Shown: positions 11,040 through 24,090, counted from the stretch's first letter. The stretch is DNA of 64,000 nt from Gnetum montanum (GCA_015680685.1 MNCI01010828.1:657751-721750); one strand, 5' to 3'. Numbers and translations: made by a program. The notes: generated from the letters alone by a model not told the origin.

Positions 11040-11900
11040 TCTCTTTTAATTGTTAGAATGCATGTCACATTCCTTGGTCTAGATGAAAGGCGCATCTTTC
11101 TTTGTAAGCTCTACCAATGGCTTTGTAATCGAAGAGAAATTATCTATGAATCACTGGTAGTAGCCAATATGTTCAAGGAATGATTGAACATCTTTAATGA
11201 TCTCTAGTTGGTGTGTTATTCCTTAGATGAACCTTATCTTTTTTGGTTCTACCTCAATCCCTTTTTGTGAAATTTAGTGCCCTAGCGTAATGCCTTCTTG
11301 GACCATGAGATGGCTCTTTTGCCAGTTGAGTCATAGATTTGTTTCTAAACATCTCTTCAATACTTGCTCAAGGTAGTCTAAGGCTTGCTCAAATGTAGCT
11401 CCATAGGTGGAAAATTCATCCATGAAGACTTCAACACCACTATCGATTTGCTATTGGAAGATATTAAGAACTAAGTGTTGAAATGTTTTAGGGGCATTGC
11501 ATAGATCGAATGACATCTTACAATACACAAAAGTCCCCTAGGGACTCATGAATGTTGTCTTGGCCTGATCTTTCGGCATAATTTGGATTTGGTTATAGTC
11601 ACTATAACCATCCAAGAAGCTATAATAATAATGTCTAGATATGGTGTCCAAAAATTGATTCACAAATAGTAAAGGAAAATGATTTTTAAATGTTGCCACA
11701 TTCAATAGCCAAAAGTTGATGCAAACCCATCTTTTGCCATCTTTCTTTGGTAAAATTATGAGTAGGCTAACCCACTCAATATCTGCGATTGGATAGATGA
11801 ACCCCACTTTGAGGAGTTGTTCAATTTTCTCTTTGATAATCTATTTCAATTCGGGGTACAACTACCTTTGTGGTTGTCTTTTAGGCTTCATGGCTGGGTC
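11040..11900 (-). pseudogene. Reverse transcriptase of element 1, inactive
   Basis: The minus-strand frame 11807-11538 is open for 89 residues with FIYPIADIEWVS, PKKDGKRWVCINFWLLN, HFPLLFVNQ and SFLDGYSDYNQI, the conserved blocks of Ty3/gypsy reverse transcriptase. After a stop, the catalytic YXDD region reads VFMDEFSTYG near 11425, so the second catalytic Asp is Glu. A LLGH-like block and a YYQ block follow. Several stops make it non-functional. Element 2 has the same FMDE. Confidence 0.8.
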
Positions 11901-12019
11901 AATGTAAATGCAATGCTAGCATATCCTTGGATTAATTCTTGTTAGCTCTAGATATGTTCAAGTAAAGGTTGTTGGACACTTGTTAACTACCTTTAACAAT
12001 TTTTCTTTTTATTTAGGAG

Positions 12020-12960
12020 TGAGTTTGATATTAATTATAATCAATATACTATTATTTAGAAGTGCATATTCCATATTGGCTAGTAAAGTTTTTAGCTCTA
12101 GAGGCTCTTGATTGAAGTTATCAAGGATTTCCAACTCTCTTCAATAAGTATCATCATCTTCATCAGAGAGTTGGGAATGAACTTATTCAATTTTATCCAT
12201 GCCTTCAACATAACCACATGTTAATCTCTCAATTGGTTCCATGCATAATGTGCTACTATATGAGTTAATCATCAGCCATTGGGTGCCCTCCTCTTTTGTG
12301 GCTGTAGTGTATAGACACCTTTGAATACTGATTTCTTTCACACATTGATTGCATGCTTTAATGTGTGTACTTTTGATGGACCAAATCATTTTCACATAAT
12401 TGCACTTGTTATCACTGTACGTGATGCATGGAATACACTTCTCGATTTTTCCCAATTCATTTTCTTTTGATATTTCTAGAGATAGGTCCCTTATGCCCAT
12501 ATGTGCACCAACTGTGCTTAACCAAGCTCTTCCCATAATGATGGGGAAGTCACTTTTGTAGTTTTCAACCTTGATCACCAAAAAATTAGTAGGATAGGAC
12601 CACCACAAACTATGGTCAAAATGTCCTCTACTAATCCTAAAGGGACAGTAATTTACTAATTTGCCAATTCTAAAGAGATGTTGCTCTTCTTGAGAGGTGG
12701 TAGGTTCTAGGCCTTGTACATGTCATGGGAGATGAGATTAACTTCAGAACTAGACTTAAGAAGAGCCTTGCATGGCTCATGTCCAGTAATCTACAAGTGA
12801 ATGAGTGGACTTCATGGGTTAGATCCTTTTGTAGGAAGATTGCCAACCTTGATCCAGTAAAAAACAACATGAGTTAGCATTATAGTGAAAATTTGAGTTG
12901 GCACTTGGTTTGAAGGGCACTCAAAGGTGTTTGATGCATAGGATGAGGGTGTTAGAGATG
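12020..12960 (-). pseudogene. Aspartic protease and linker of element 1, degraded
   Basis: Minus-strand text around 12770-12700 gives SSSEVNLISHDMYK, matching the active-site region of retrotransposon proteases but with the catalytic D-T/S-G degraded. Frame 12608-12183 then has YPTNFLVIKVENY and IIMGRAWLSTVGAHMGI, the second conserved half (flap to ILGR-like motif). The linker toward the reverse transcriptase contains an acidic ELEILDNF block shared with element 2. The family enzyme cleaves the Gag-Pol polyprotein. Confidence 0.7.
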
Positions 12961-15342
12961 TAGGATGGTCAGCCAAACTAGATTGTGAGGGCTAAAGAGG
13001 ATTTCTAGGTTAGAAGAAGGATCCTCTTTTGGATCAATTGTTCAAACCACTTGGCTAGAAAGCTAGTTGTGAATGTACTCGTAGCATTTTGTTGTTGTAG
13101 TTATAGAGGAATCTCACCTTGCATGGATGGAGCAGTAGGTAACTAGGTTGAAGGTGGAGGTGTATGTGTAGAAGTATGCAGAGGGTGGTATGGATATGAA
13201 CTTTTTCCTTTAGTAGATGGTGAATGTGTTTGGTGGTACTCTGGAGGGTAATAGTAATGCTGAAATGAGGTATGACTTGCAGAACTTCTTGGAGAGACAA
13301 GTTGTTGAACATAGTATCCATATGAATTTGGTTGCCTATAAGGGTACTTTTGCCTTGGCAGTGGCATTCCCCATGATTATGATTGGTACCACTATTAGTA
13401 TTGTTCATAAGTTTGTGGAGGAGTTCCACTTAGGTAGTAAGCTTGTTGTTGCTAGTGGAACAACCTTGGATTGCCTTGAGGATAAGGCAATTGTCTAGAT
13501 GCCTTCCTACGTTCTAGTTAAGGATTTAATGCATACATTCCAAATTCTTGTAAGTGTGACATCATGGGAACAACACCCCTTTGGATGTTTGTATTGATAG
13601 ATGTCACAATCAGCTTCATCATCAGAGTTGATTTCCACGACTTTCTCTACTATTGTAGCTTTGTCCTTACCTCTTTGGTAGGCACATTCAACTTCTTTGC
13701 ACCTTTTGTGAATATGATCACTATTTTTCTCTTTGGATTCTTCAGCAATATTTATAGAGATTTGAAATTTTTCATCTAAAGAGACCCATAATTTATCTAC
13801 CTTTTTTGAAATGTCAAATTTTTTTTTTGGATGGGCAAGGTTTTTCTATTCACTACTTCATCAAGTGTTGACTCCTCATCATAAAATTGAACCTCCCATT
13901 TTCTGATGGAAGGGTCACTATTATACTCTTTTACACTTTCCTTTTTTCATAGCTCATCTTCTTATTTTATTACCTATTCTATTAGCCTTTAGATTTGATG
14001 AGCTCTTAGTTCTGATAATCTTCCTTGGGCATACATCCCAAGGGTTCTTCTAGTTTCTACTCAGCCCATCTATAATGTGGCAAAATTGTTCCCTTTGAGA
14101 ATAACCATGGCCAAGGCATCGGTGTAAGAGTGAACAGTATTTTCCCATGGCGGCAACCAAGGGTTCATGTGTTCCTTATTTTCAGCCTTGGATTTGCCTT
14201 CTTAGATTAGACACTCTGGAGTACATCTGATATTTTTCATTAAATATCTCTAACATGGTACTCCATTTGTGAATAGATTTCAACTCCAAAGACTAGTACC
14301 AACTTTTATCTTCTTTAATGAGTATCATTGGGAAAAGCTTGAGTTTCTGCCATTCATTCTCTATGTTCTATAAGGCACAGGCATCATGGAAAGCTTGTAG
14401 ATGTATCTGTGGATTAGAGTTGTATCCCCCATGAAATCTTAGGATATTATTCATGTCTAAGCACTTGATCTGAATATCTTTCATATGCCTAGTTGGAATT
14501 TTAATTACCTCTACAATGTTGAGCATACTTCTAGTCGCTAATAGAGGTTCATCATAATCACTACATTGATGATGCCGATGATGGTTTCAGCCACCACTTC
14601 GGTCTTGGTAGCCTTCACAATCATTGTTGTCTCGTTGATCACCTTCATCATGATTATTTTGATGGTGGCTTCTATGAGAACTATCAAATGAAGAGGAATT
14701 TTCAAAATTAGATGAAGAGAATGAAAATGAATGTGGACTGCCACCACCACTGCTGTGTCTACCATCACTCTTTCACTTATTACGATCACCATCCTTAGAT
14801 GCCTTGGTATTGTAATGCTTGCTCGAGGCCCTACCTTGGTTGTCAGTTTTTTTTGAACCTTGTTTATGAATAGTAGATCATAGGTTTAGGTTCACACCCT
14901 CATCACCAGTATTAAGGGGTGGAGAATATTCATGTTGAGAACCTTCAGTAGGAAGATTTTCATTGTCATCTTGATTTAGTAGGAATAAGGGATTAGTGTA
15001 ATGTTTCCCCTTTGTAGCCTCATGGAGCTTCTCCTGACATCAATCTTTCTTGCATTGTGTTTTAGTGGGATAGTAGTTTCAAGTTTCATATCCATCCACA
15101 ACATATTCTTCATGAAGATCTAAGATGCTCAATGTATTAAGAGTTTTAAGTAGCATCCCTAGCACACATCGATCGGGGGGCAAGATAATGTTGCCCTCCA
15201 TGTTACACCATCGCAGCTGTTCATCCTGATTTAGGATGAAGGTGAAGTTTGGTACATACACCTCTGGATGAGTATATACCACTTTGCATTCCTATGGGAC
15301 TAGTAGTTTGACATTTGCATGCTTGTGAGAAGAAGAAGACAT
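12961..15342 (-). pseudogene. gag of element 1, degraded
   Basis: The start is taken as ATG 15342, 156 bp downstream of the 5' LTR, beginning MSSSSHKHAN; element 2 begins with the matching MSSSHRSD at 48706. A 67-residue open block (15282-15079) contains YTHPEVYVPNFTFIL and NMEGNIILPP. Further blocks correspond to the central gag domain (about 14500-14050), and a His/Tyr/Pro/Ser-rich C-terminal region lies at 13429-13055. Stops and shifts occur throughout. No clear zinc knuckle remains. Confidence 0.65.
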
Positions 15343-15477
15343 TTTGCAAAGAAAAATAAAATTATCAATGTGCTTTTATAATTATATGTATAGCAAGAAT
15401 GATATTGACCTTAAGGTTCATACAACGATATTAATGGTATTCACTTGAACCTAAATAGTGCACATTTCAACAAATAA

Positions 15478-15498
15478 AGTTCCCAAAAATGGTGCCAA
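15478..15498 (-). other. Primer binding site of element 1
   Basis: Directly after the 3' end of the 5' LTR the minus strand reads TTGGCACCATTTTTGGGAAC. This is a diverged version of the TTGGCRCCGTTG..GGGGA-type site common in plant Ty3/gypsy elements. Element 2 has TTGGTTTCGTTGCTAGGGAC at the same place. Confidence 0.7.
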
Positions 15499-16426
15499 TG
15501 TTGAGTGGTGAGGTACCCCTATGCCCAACCATACGAATCACAAAGTGTTCACATGTGATCTGGTCAAATTTTGTGGACTTTATCATTTCTAGTGCACTAG
15601 TCATCTAGGAAGTGAATCTTGCCTTAAGGTCAATCATTATCTTCCCAATTATACTTGTGATGTACACTGGTATGCTTAAGTGTAATTGAGGCATCTGATT
15701 TTTATCATTTTATATTTTTATGGTTTTGGTGCTTGAAAATAAATAAAGTAGTTGGACTAATTAATTTAATTTAACTAATTAACTAATGTCTAACTAGTCC
15801 TAACATAAGCATCTGGTTCCACTTTTTGTACATGTTCTGAACCCATGTATTCATTGCTGGGTGACGAAGCGCTATGCTACTGGGAATACTACGCAATAAC
15901 GATGCTAGGATTACCAAGTGAATACATGTTATGCTTGAAGTGGTTGTACTTATATGTTTAATCGATCTTTCTTAATTACCTCATTAACCTAATCTCTAGA
16001 AAACATTTAATAAATACTTAGAAACATTTGACAAATAATTGAGAACATTAAATACATAAATAAAATATTTAATTTATCTAAAGTGCTGCAATGCAAGGTT
16101 TATCAGAAAGCTTGTCTTTATTACTACACATACTGTCATGCTCAGGTACAACAATGCTCAAATAAAGATTCGTACACTCAATGACGCCTACTACAAGCAC
16201 TCGGGAGAAAAATTATAACTTTCAAATGGGAAAACAACAAGAGCTTCATTGCAACTACAATCTCTCATGCCATAAATGTGGCTAGTAGGTGTGTATTTAT
16301 AGCTGAAAACTAACATTGTGTCAATGGGGCCTCGTTGATGCATGATATGATGCATCGACTAGACCTTGTTGACAAGGCCTAGTTGATGAGGCCTCATTGA
16401 TGCAACTGACCAAAGATGACTCATTA
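15499..16426 (-). repeat. Element 1 5' LTR (right)
   Basis: Starts TGTTGAG and ends TCATTA, with the duplication GTTGA directly after it. Alignment with 3102-4035 is continuous, including the GGTACCCCT..GCCCAACCATA opening and the GATGAGGCC palindromes near the other end (16318-16400). The two LTRs differ at many positions, so the insertion is old. Confidence 0.85.
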
Positions 16427-16610
16427 GTTGAGAAAATGGAATATCACTTAGGAGGATGTGTAGCAAAATCCTAAACATATTCACAAACTAGTCAAGCAAA
16501 AGGTTTCAACATAGATGTGGGCTAATATGAAAGGCAAGAGGTAATTTTATTTACACCACATTAGATCGAATAAACTAGATGTAGAAGCTCACTAATAAAC
16601 TAGATGCATG
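16427..16610 (+). pseudogene. LINE relic, right part, after element 1
   Basis: The first bases are the second copy of GTTGA. Plus-strand text then reads blocks such as KWNIT and HKLVKQKV and MWANMKGKR, spaced as in the C-terminal end of LINE polyproteins. It is taken as the continuation of 2380-3101 because element 1 separates them cleanly. Short and broken, so the identity is tentative. Confidence 0.35.
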
Positions 16611-16619
16611 GTCCAAACC

Positions 16620-18162
16620 ACAATTTCATTCCATCCTTACCAAAACTCTTTCAGTCTATTTTTATGAACTTAGACTTAGCAATTAGAAGTGTGAATGCCC
16701 GTAGTGTAGTGTGAACTAGTGAACGGAATCTTTATTCAAGCATTTTGTACTTGGTTGCAAGTGTGATTGGCAATAAAGATCAAGTTATTTCGCACTATTG
16801 CAACATTATCCTAGCCTTACTATTTACACTTAGAATAATTTTCTTAGTGATGAGTGGCGAGGTATCCCTACACTCAACCATACGAAACGAGCATAGCATG
16901 CACGATCTGGTTGAACTCCACAAACTAAATGCCTAAATGCCCCATGAAACACTTGGGGTTAATCATTTGTTGTCTTCCCAGACTTACTTGTTGTTGTCAC
17001 GGTGTATGGTTAAGTAAGTCCGAGGTATATGATTTTTATATCTTTTATGGTTTTTTCTCCTATGCTAAAGGGTGAAGGGTTGAGAGAACTAACTAACTCT
17101 AACTAAGGACCTAAGTCTAAATTAACTAGCATCAACATCCATTCCCACTTACTGTACACACCCTGAACTATGCAACTATGGCTACCAAACGCTAATCGTT
17201 ATTGGGATCACCACACGTAACGCACGTGCTCGAAGTGGTCATACTGAGGCACTTAACTAGCCTAAACATGATGAGTAGCTGNTAATGTAGGTAATAAATA
17301 ACATGTAAGAAATAACAAGTAATAAATCCTATTCCATGCACTACAAGGTTTATCCACAAAGCTCGTCTTTATTGCCGTACACAATTTGCGTTCAGGTACA
17401 AAGCTGCTCGAATAAAGATCCGTTCACTTGGGGACTCCTACTACAGGCACATGGAAAATATTCTATCTCTGGAGTGATCAAACTACCAGAATTTCCCTAT
17501 TTTAAGCCTAGGATGGAAAATAAGGGAAGTGTCGCCTCTTATTTATAGATTTGGTGGAGGACCACGATATTGCATATGCAATATCGCATGGGATGCAATA
17601 TCGCGGCCCGAATTCAAAGCTCATCCATCACTTAGCTTTGAATTAGCATAATGTTTACTGTTTCTTAGTTAATGATTTACTTTCCCACATGCTTTACATT
17701 TATTGTTGTTAAGCAGAATGAGTACGATTAATCTCAAACACTTAAGTATGATTACTTGGTAACCTAGTAGTGCTATCTTTGGTTCGCCTAGTAGTGAAGT
17801 ACTTGGTAATCCTAGTAGTAGTTGCATGAAGCCCAAGGTGTGAATGGAAGGTTAAGACCAGATACTCATTGCTTAGGATAAACTAGATTCATTTACTATT
17901 TTACTTAGACTTAAAACTATTTTTCATACTTTACCATTGTAGTTAGGCATAACATGGCCAACACAACATCAGTTATCATACATCTCATTGAGAGCTAAAC
18001 CATACACATAGAATATACTAGCTCCACCTGGGAAGATAATGATCACAAACTTTAACCAATTACTAGCATAATCACATTGCCTCATCCATGGAATTCAATT
18101 GGGCTATGCATAAACACTTGTATCTCATATGGTTGGGTGTTGGATTCGACAACTGCTCATCA
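16620..18162 (+). mobile_element. Plus-strand LTR relic, split by a solo LTR
   Basis: Outside the nested solo LTR, this stretch aligns with the reverse complement of the element 2 LTRs. Shared landmarks are ACTTGGTAACCTAG, the ATGGTTGGGTGT block near 18129, and the terminal CTCATCA ending at 18162. Left of the solo LTR, TCTTTATTCAAGCA and TGCCCGTAG blocks match the opposite side of the same LTR type. The left boundary is not resolved. It is probably the 5' LTR of a decayed element continuing to the right. Confidence 0.5.
16848..17630 (-). mobile_element. Solo LTR, Ty3/gypsy family A
   Basis: A 783-bp LTR starts TGATGAGTGG and ends CCATCA. CTTAG flanks it on both sides (16843-16847 and 17631-17635), an exact 5-bp target duplication. 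No internal region is present, so it formed by recombination between two LTRs after insertion. The minus-strand TATA is at about 17540-17547 and the GCGATATCGC-type palindromes are at 17572-17606. One ambiguous base (N) is at 17282. Confidence 0.9.
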
Positions 18163-19230
18163 AACATGAATGATTCTAGGGAAAGGAAATTCAAACATAT
18201 TTGTCCATGGGACCTAAGCTATACATGTGATGATTCAAATTAGTGCATCATTTCACCTTTTCTTACCTTCATTTGAATAGAGGTATTAATGGCTTCAATA
18301 AGCCATTATTTTCAAGGACCTACTAGGGTCAAATTCATGAAGTATTTTGCATCCTAGTTGAGAGCATTGAGGAAAATAGAATCAAAAGGGTTGATATGGT
18401 TAACAACATTCCCATATTCAGTGATAAGTTATATGATGATCACTAGCTTCATGTCCAAACATTTGTCATTGCTTATGAGTTGCAAGGGTTGAACAGTAAG
18501 TGGTAGAAACTTTAGGAAAGTAGGAGAAAGATAAAGACTTTTCTAGACTTGGCCAATGTTATTGACAAGGTTTAGGATGTGCTAAATCAAAAGATAACAT
18601 CAAGTTTCAATAATTTGGAAAAAAAAGTCATTGAAGTGGTTGGAAAAGTTAGAACAAGGAATAAGAGGCCTTATGATGATCAAATTCCTTATCCTTGAAG
18701 TCCATTTTTTCAGCCACAACTTCAAAAAGGGATGGAACCTAATCCTTTGAATGCTCCCTCTACATTGCAATAATCTTCCTCTTGCCATGTTTTTTCCTAC
18801 CATGAAACTTAGTAGGCCATGAACCACATACCTCTTGGAATATCCCATCAATATTGGTCATATTCATCGCAACTATCTCAATGGATGCAAGTCCAACAAT
18901 GTCCATCATGACATTCTATACAGTTAAATGAGCTAATTTTAAATTAGCCATAGTGGGAACATGATCAATTCCTTAATGCAAGGTACCATCCTCATTTTCC
19001 ATCATTTTACACTATTGAATAGTACTAAAGTCATTATGTTGCCCCTCCTAACAAAAAAATTGTTACCTCATAGATGAACATATTTTTTTAAGAAAAGGAA
19101 GAATAATCATCACCTTCATCATCATCTTCAAAGAAATGGGACCAAGAAGGGTATGCTTCTAAATAAGAACTTCAGCAAGAAGCTTGTCAGGTATCAACCT
19201 TGAACTCAATTATGGAGGAAGAGTCCTCCA
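18163..19230 (+). pseudogene. Possible gag-like relic
   Basis: After the LTR end at 18162 the plus strand shows short open pieces, including a FLDLANVIDK block, a NNLEKKVIEVVGKVRTRNKRP block and Pro/Gln/Ser-rich text (about 18560-18900). This would fit the C-terminal part of a gag protein. There are many stops and no conserved zinc knuckle or protease is recognisable. The assignment rests mostly on its position behind an LTR. Confidence 0.3.
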
Positions 19231-22200
19231 CATAATGGCTTTGGTGGTATAGTATGGTTGTCTATTTGGTGTATATTTTTGTTCGTTTATTTTGTTTTTT
19301 GGTGTATATTTTTGTATTTTTTTAAAACTAATGATATATCATTCTATACTTTTCTTATTCTTTTGGTTTAATATTTCTTTTAAGTGTGGTTTGTGTGTAT
19401 AGGGAAAATCAATTAATGTGCTTTATTAATGCTCACATGATAAGATAGTGGTAGATGGGTGTGTTACAGATGTGATGATGATACAAGAGTGCTAAATGGA
19501 TTCAAAATGGAGCCTTCATCAATGGAATTCTTACATAACAAAAATTCATTCATCCTTCTTTCTTCTTTCCATATCTGTAAACCAGGCTCAAATTCAACTG
19601 TAAGCTAGAACTCGCATTATGAGTTATTGAAGCTACTACTATTGGAATTGTGGGCAAGTTGTGGATCTACATCTTAAGGTGTGAGCTCTAAAATTTAGGA
19701 AGAGTGCTTGTTTATTGGGAAGGAAAAGGTATGTCATCGAGGATTCTTGTGATAATTGTAATGGATCTAATTGATGTGATACCAAAGTTCATGTGCTTGG
19801 CATTCCTAGCCATCCTTAGTTAGAAGAGGTTCATGATCTCATGAACCTATGTGTGCCATGTGGTGAGGGATGAATTTTTATTTTTGGAAAGTCAAATACT
19901 CAAAGTGGTGCTTTGACACTTCAATCATTTCCATGATTATCACGCACCACTCAAAAGTTCTATTCTCATGAAAAAATGAAAAAGTAGAAGAAAATACAAG
20001 AAGAAAAGAAAAGATGAAAAGAAAAAAAATAAGAAGAAAAGAAAAGATGGAAAAATGAATGATGAAAAGAAAAAAAATAAAAAAAAGAAGTGATGGAAAA
20101 AGAAATGTAACTCTAAGTTTATCAATCCATATAAATTGGTACCTTTGTCATTCCACACTGACCTTATGATTGATTAAATTAAGATCAAAATGAGTGGTTA
20201 AACCAATACCCACACAAACCTTTCTCATGTTCAACCTATTGCCTATGTCACTTGACTCCCAAAATGTAATAGTCTAAGATAATCTCTTGCTCATTTCTAC
20301 CCATGGCCATGCAAGCCTAGAAGTCTCTCTCTTAGTGAACTTTAGTAACATCAAATGTTACTTCCATCCAATTCCTAAATCCATTTGTACTTGTGTGTAA
20401 CTGCTATTAGGATTGGGATCGATTAGTATAAACAAAAAGATCAACAAGAGCTTTTTGGTAAAGCTAAATTCAAGGAGCTTGTCATGCATGTGTATAGAGG
20501 AAGAAAAACCAAGCCATAATTTTGACTTCTAGATGATCTATGGTACATTATCTTGGTTTAATTTTTGTCCATCATTATACTATGAAATAATCAAGACTAG
20601 ATGACATTGGTAGGTATAACCTTGCACTTAGAAAGAGGACTTGGAGGTCTATCCCTACTATGTGGATAAGTATTGGTGAAGGGTTACAATTGTAGATCTC
20701 TCATAGGGTCTAGGATATGCTCACATGCTCTCATGAACTAATGAAATGATTGGCTAGGGATCCTATGATGTTACACTCTCACCTTCTCTCTCTTGTCCAT
20801 CATTCATTCTCCATATCTTTTCTTTCCATTTTGTCCATTATTATATGTGACAACAAGTTAATCAGGCAAAGAAGAGGATGAGATTTGGCCATCCAAAGGG
20901 ATGAACTCACATTTGATGCTAATGTCTTAGTAGTTGTTGGGAATCCATGGATGTTCCATCAATAGGTTTCATAAGCAAGAAAGGAAGGTGCTTGCTATGG
21001 GAAGGATCCACTTGTGAATCCTTAATGAATTGGCATTGTAAGCGAGTATGCTCAAGCTTATCTCCTAGTGATGTTGGTGGTTGCATGACATAAAGCACTT
21101 GATTGATCTTCCGCTTGTGTGAGTATCAACTCTATGAGCTTCAACGTTTGATCATGATAATCCACTTTTACCTTACCTCACTTATGCTTATTTGTTTGAC
21201 CTTGGGGTCTTTATCTATTTTTCATTCATCTAATCCCATTGGTTTGGATGCTATTGAACATAATATTTTAATGTTTTTATCTTCTCTCTTTCTTTTGTGG
21301 CTTGTTTGGTTTGATCCTTTGTTGGATTCTTTGGATTTTCATGGGTGTTTGTTCTTCTTGTTATTTCCATTTACATTATTCATGTAGTTTAAGCTAGCTA
21401 TCTTGCAACTCAATCATAGGGAAGAGACACTGATTTGGGCATGTACTTTATAATTCTGGTGGTTATTTAAATTATTTCCATCCTATTATTACTTTCCCAT
21501 GAATGACTTGATTCCATAGTTGTGATTATGTTTCTCCCATGCCATTGAGGGTTATACTTATCATTATTCCCATGGCCAGTTTTTGTAATGGTAGTATAAT
21601 GCCTTAGGGATCTCACTTGATTTTTAGCATTTTTATAGCTCATCATGTTTAGGTAAGAGAATCACCAATCCTATAAGAACAAGAAGAATAACATAAGTCA
21701 TTAGATCCAACACTTGCACAAGAGACACCTCCCTCAAGAGAAAGATTAAGAGGTAAACAATTATGCTCTTGATCTTTTAGGATAAGTGCATGCCCTTTCA
21801 AGATCTTTTGAATGAGTGCTAGAGGAGCTAGTAGAAGAAGGTTTGAAGATGGATGACATGGAAGAAGATGTAGATGCAAAGTATGTATAGAAAAGAATTA
21901 TCCTTTTGGATTCTTCCTATTTCATGCAGGCATGTCAAGGTGATTCTTGCTTTTGCCACCATCCCCTAGTACTTCTTGGTGAGGTGGCTTACATTATAAC
22001 ATAGTCATGCTCTGTAGTATACATTTGTAATTCCTCCACATTGACCTTTTCATGTGTCTAATTCTTGTTTTCCTTTCTTGAGTTTTAAAGCTATGGGACT
22101 AGCTTTACTTAATCATGTGAGTATGATGAGCCATTGAGTGTTAATTTTTATGTTGACTATTAATCCTAGATTTGGAAAGTGTTTCACATGCCCTGAGTTT

Positions 22201-22380
22201 ATAGTTTAGTTTGTTTTGTTGGGGTTCTTGATCTTTTGAAATTTACCATAGCTCCCTATCTCATACTTTGAGATTATGTGGTTAATTCTAAGCTTCTTAA
22301 AATGATTTCGGATTCATCAGATGTCCTGTGCTCCCTTCACCATGCTCCCTCAAGTTTTGCTTTCATCTAGGATTCTTTGG
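19231..22380. other. Decayed spacer without a recognisable gene
   Basis: About 3.1 kb with no supported coding region. It contains a purine-rich tract (19966-20107) and otherwise average AT-rich sequence. The longest open frames, such as 21103-21387, are low in complexity and lack known motifs. It is probably the interior of the decayed plus-strand element that begins near 16620. Confidence 0.4.
19966..20107 (+). repeat. Purine-rich low-complexity tract
   Basis: About 140 bases of almost pure A and G, built from GAAAAGAAAAG and GATG units. The opposite strand gives a Phe-rich open frame that is only a by-product. Confidence 0.9.
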
Positions 22381-22394
22381 GTAAAGTATGACTG

Positions 22395-22640
22395 TAGGGG
22401 TGGTGCATTGACTTCTATGCACTAGCGTAGGGGCATAAATATATCCCCTACTTGTCTAAATTTGGGCCATGTTGAAAGTGCATTCCAATTTGTCAACATT
22501 ATGTTGATAGACCTCTATTGATGAACCTCCTTTGTTTTTCTACGAAAACTATAAATACTGTAGATGAGCTCTCATAAACAACTTAGTCATAATTTAGATT
22601 TCATTTGGACTTTTATAATCCATTTTTGTGTGAAGAGCTC
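22395..22640 (+). promoter_or_regulatory. LTR-like promoter: purine tract, palindromes and TATA
   Basis: TGTAGGGGTGGTG (about 22393-22406) looks like a polypurine tract followed by TGACTTC. A GTCAACATTATGTTGA inverted repeat and a GATAGACCTCTATTGATGAACC block lie just before CTATAAATACT at about 22548-22558. This order matches the U3 regions of the other LTRs here. I could not find the LTR end, so it is a candidate only. Confidence 0.4.
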
Positions 22641-23606
22641 TTCCAGCCTTAGGTATGTTAATTCCTTTCCTTGTCTTATTTGTATTTTGAGTCATTGCTT
22701 TCACAAGTATGGATAGACTGTATGAGAGTGCTACCTTGCTTACGCAGCTTGGAATTGTTTGGTTGATGTGGAGTTGAGTGTTTGCATGGTGAATTAAGCT
22801 TACAAGTTTTTCCTTATTCCATCATTGTTACCATAAACATAGAAATAAAAAAAATATTTATTTAATTTATGTTAGATTGAGCTAAAATGATTTGTTCCTT
22901 GCCCAAGGAGGTCATGACTATACAGCATGGTGTTGGGTTACCGAGGTTATGACTATGAGCCATTTTTATTTGCAATTCGTGTGTGGTATTGCACTTGTCC
23001 CCTTGAGGGATTGCAACATAGGAATTGCCCTTGTTAAACAGATGAAAATGCATGTGTTTATATTTTCTTTGTTATTTATAATTATAAAATCTATTAAAAT
23101 TATAAATATTCCCTCATCTTCCTCACCGTGGCAACATGGGTTTTAATTGTATTATATGTATTAAAATATCTTTTTATATATCTTAAATGCAACAACATAC
23201 ATGAGTGTTCTTGGCAATTCACTCAACCTCATCTTTAAAGCTTATGACCAGATCACACCACATTTCATATGATATAATTCCATTGGTCCAAAATTGGTGG
23301 AACCCCTATCATGGGTGCCTTACCAAAAAGTAGTGTATAGAAATTCTGTCTTTTTTTCTGTGACATCTTTCAAAAGTTGAGTATTTCATTTTTTGTATAA
23401 AGAAAAGTACTTCATTTCATGCATGATGCTTTTCAAAAGTCCAGAGCAGGCCTTAAGCCTTATGACTCTTTGGCCAACATAATATGCGTAGAAAACACTT
23501 CATTACATCTAAAGACCCTTAGGATCTATTGAATAGAAGAAATATACATAGTATATATAGAAAATACTTCCTCAATAAAGTTACGAAGTTAGCAAGAACT
23601 AGTATG
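22641..23606. other. AT-rich spacer upstream of the copia element
   Basis: No gene is supported. I looked for the N-terminal phosphatase motifs (GDxHG, GDxxDRG, GNHE) that should precede the exon at 30628 and did not see them in the bases directly before the insertion. The last five bases, 23602-23606, are the target duplication GTATG. Confidence 0.5.
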
Positions 23607-24090
23607 TGTAACAATTGTGGAAACATGCCTCCTACATTGTGACAATTGCGGAAACATGCCTCCTATGTAAACATGGAAAATCCTAATAACGATTCAACTT
23701 TCTAATGTAACAATGTGATAGCTTTGGAAATTTTTATTCATTGTTATCGGTAATGGTCTCATATTTTTCTAATAAATGGTAACTGGTTCCGGTGCCTTAC
23801 GACTTCTTGATGGGAGAACAAGGCACAGGGAATCAATTGCAGTGTAGCAGTTCAGGTCCCTTTCACAGTCGCTTATAGTATGCATACACCATCACCACAG
23901 AGCGCCCGTGTGAAAGAAGATCCGGAACATTCAGGCATCAATTCCATCAATGGCTGGAGGTCAGTTCGATCTGTTTTTCAAATTGATTTGTGCATTTTTG
24001 TTTCATGCACATTTGTAGATTAAGAGATCTATTTTTTACATGCTTCCGTTTGTGCAATCCGGTTTTGATGCACTGGAAAGATTTCTAACA
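23607..24090 (+). repeat. Copia 5' LTR
   Basis: Begins TGTAACAATTG and ends TTTCTAACA. The first 62 bases are a tandem pair of 31-bp units sharing CAATTGYGGAAACATGCC. It contains 30-odd bases (around 23867-23917) missing from the 3' LTR. Confidence 0.95.

Larger units (their letters stand above)
3102..16426 (-). mobile_element. Ty3/gypsy retrotransposon, element 1, Athila-like layout, defective
   Basis: A 13.3-kb element on the minus strand with two LTRs of about 930 bp and a 5-bp target duplication. A primer binding site lies next to the right LTR. The minus-strand order is gag, protease, reverse transcriptase, RNase H, integrase, a non-coding spacer with an internal promoter-like block, and ORF3. 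Every coding region carries many stops. Integrase-before-ORF3 order, and an extra ORF in the place where env-like genes sit, resemble the Athila group, but I did not assign the lineage by phylogeny. Element 2 (40288-49648) is a diverged relative without ORF3. Confidence 0.85.

Noticed and set aside
19940-20158. Phe-rich 72-residue membrane-like open frame on the minus strand
   Set aside because: It is the complement of a purine-rich low-complexity tract.
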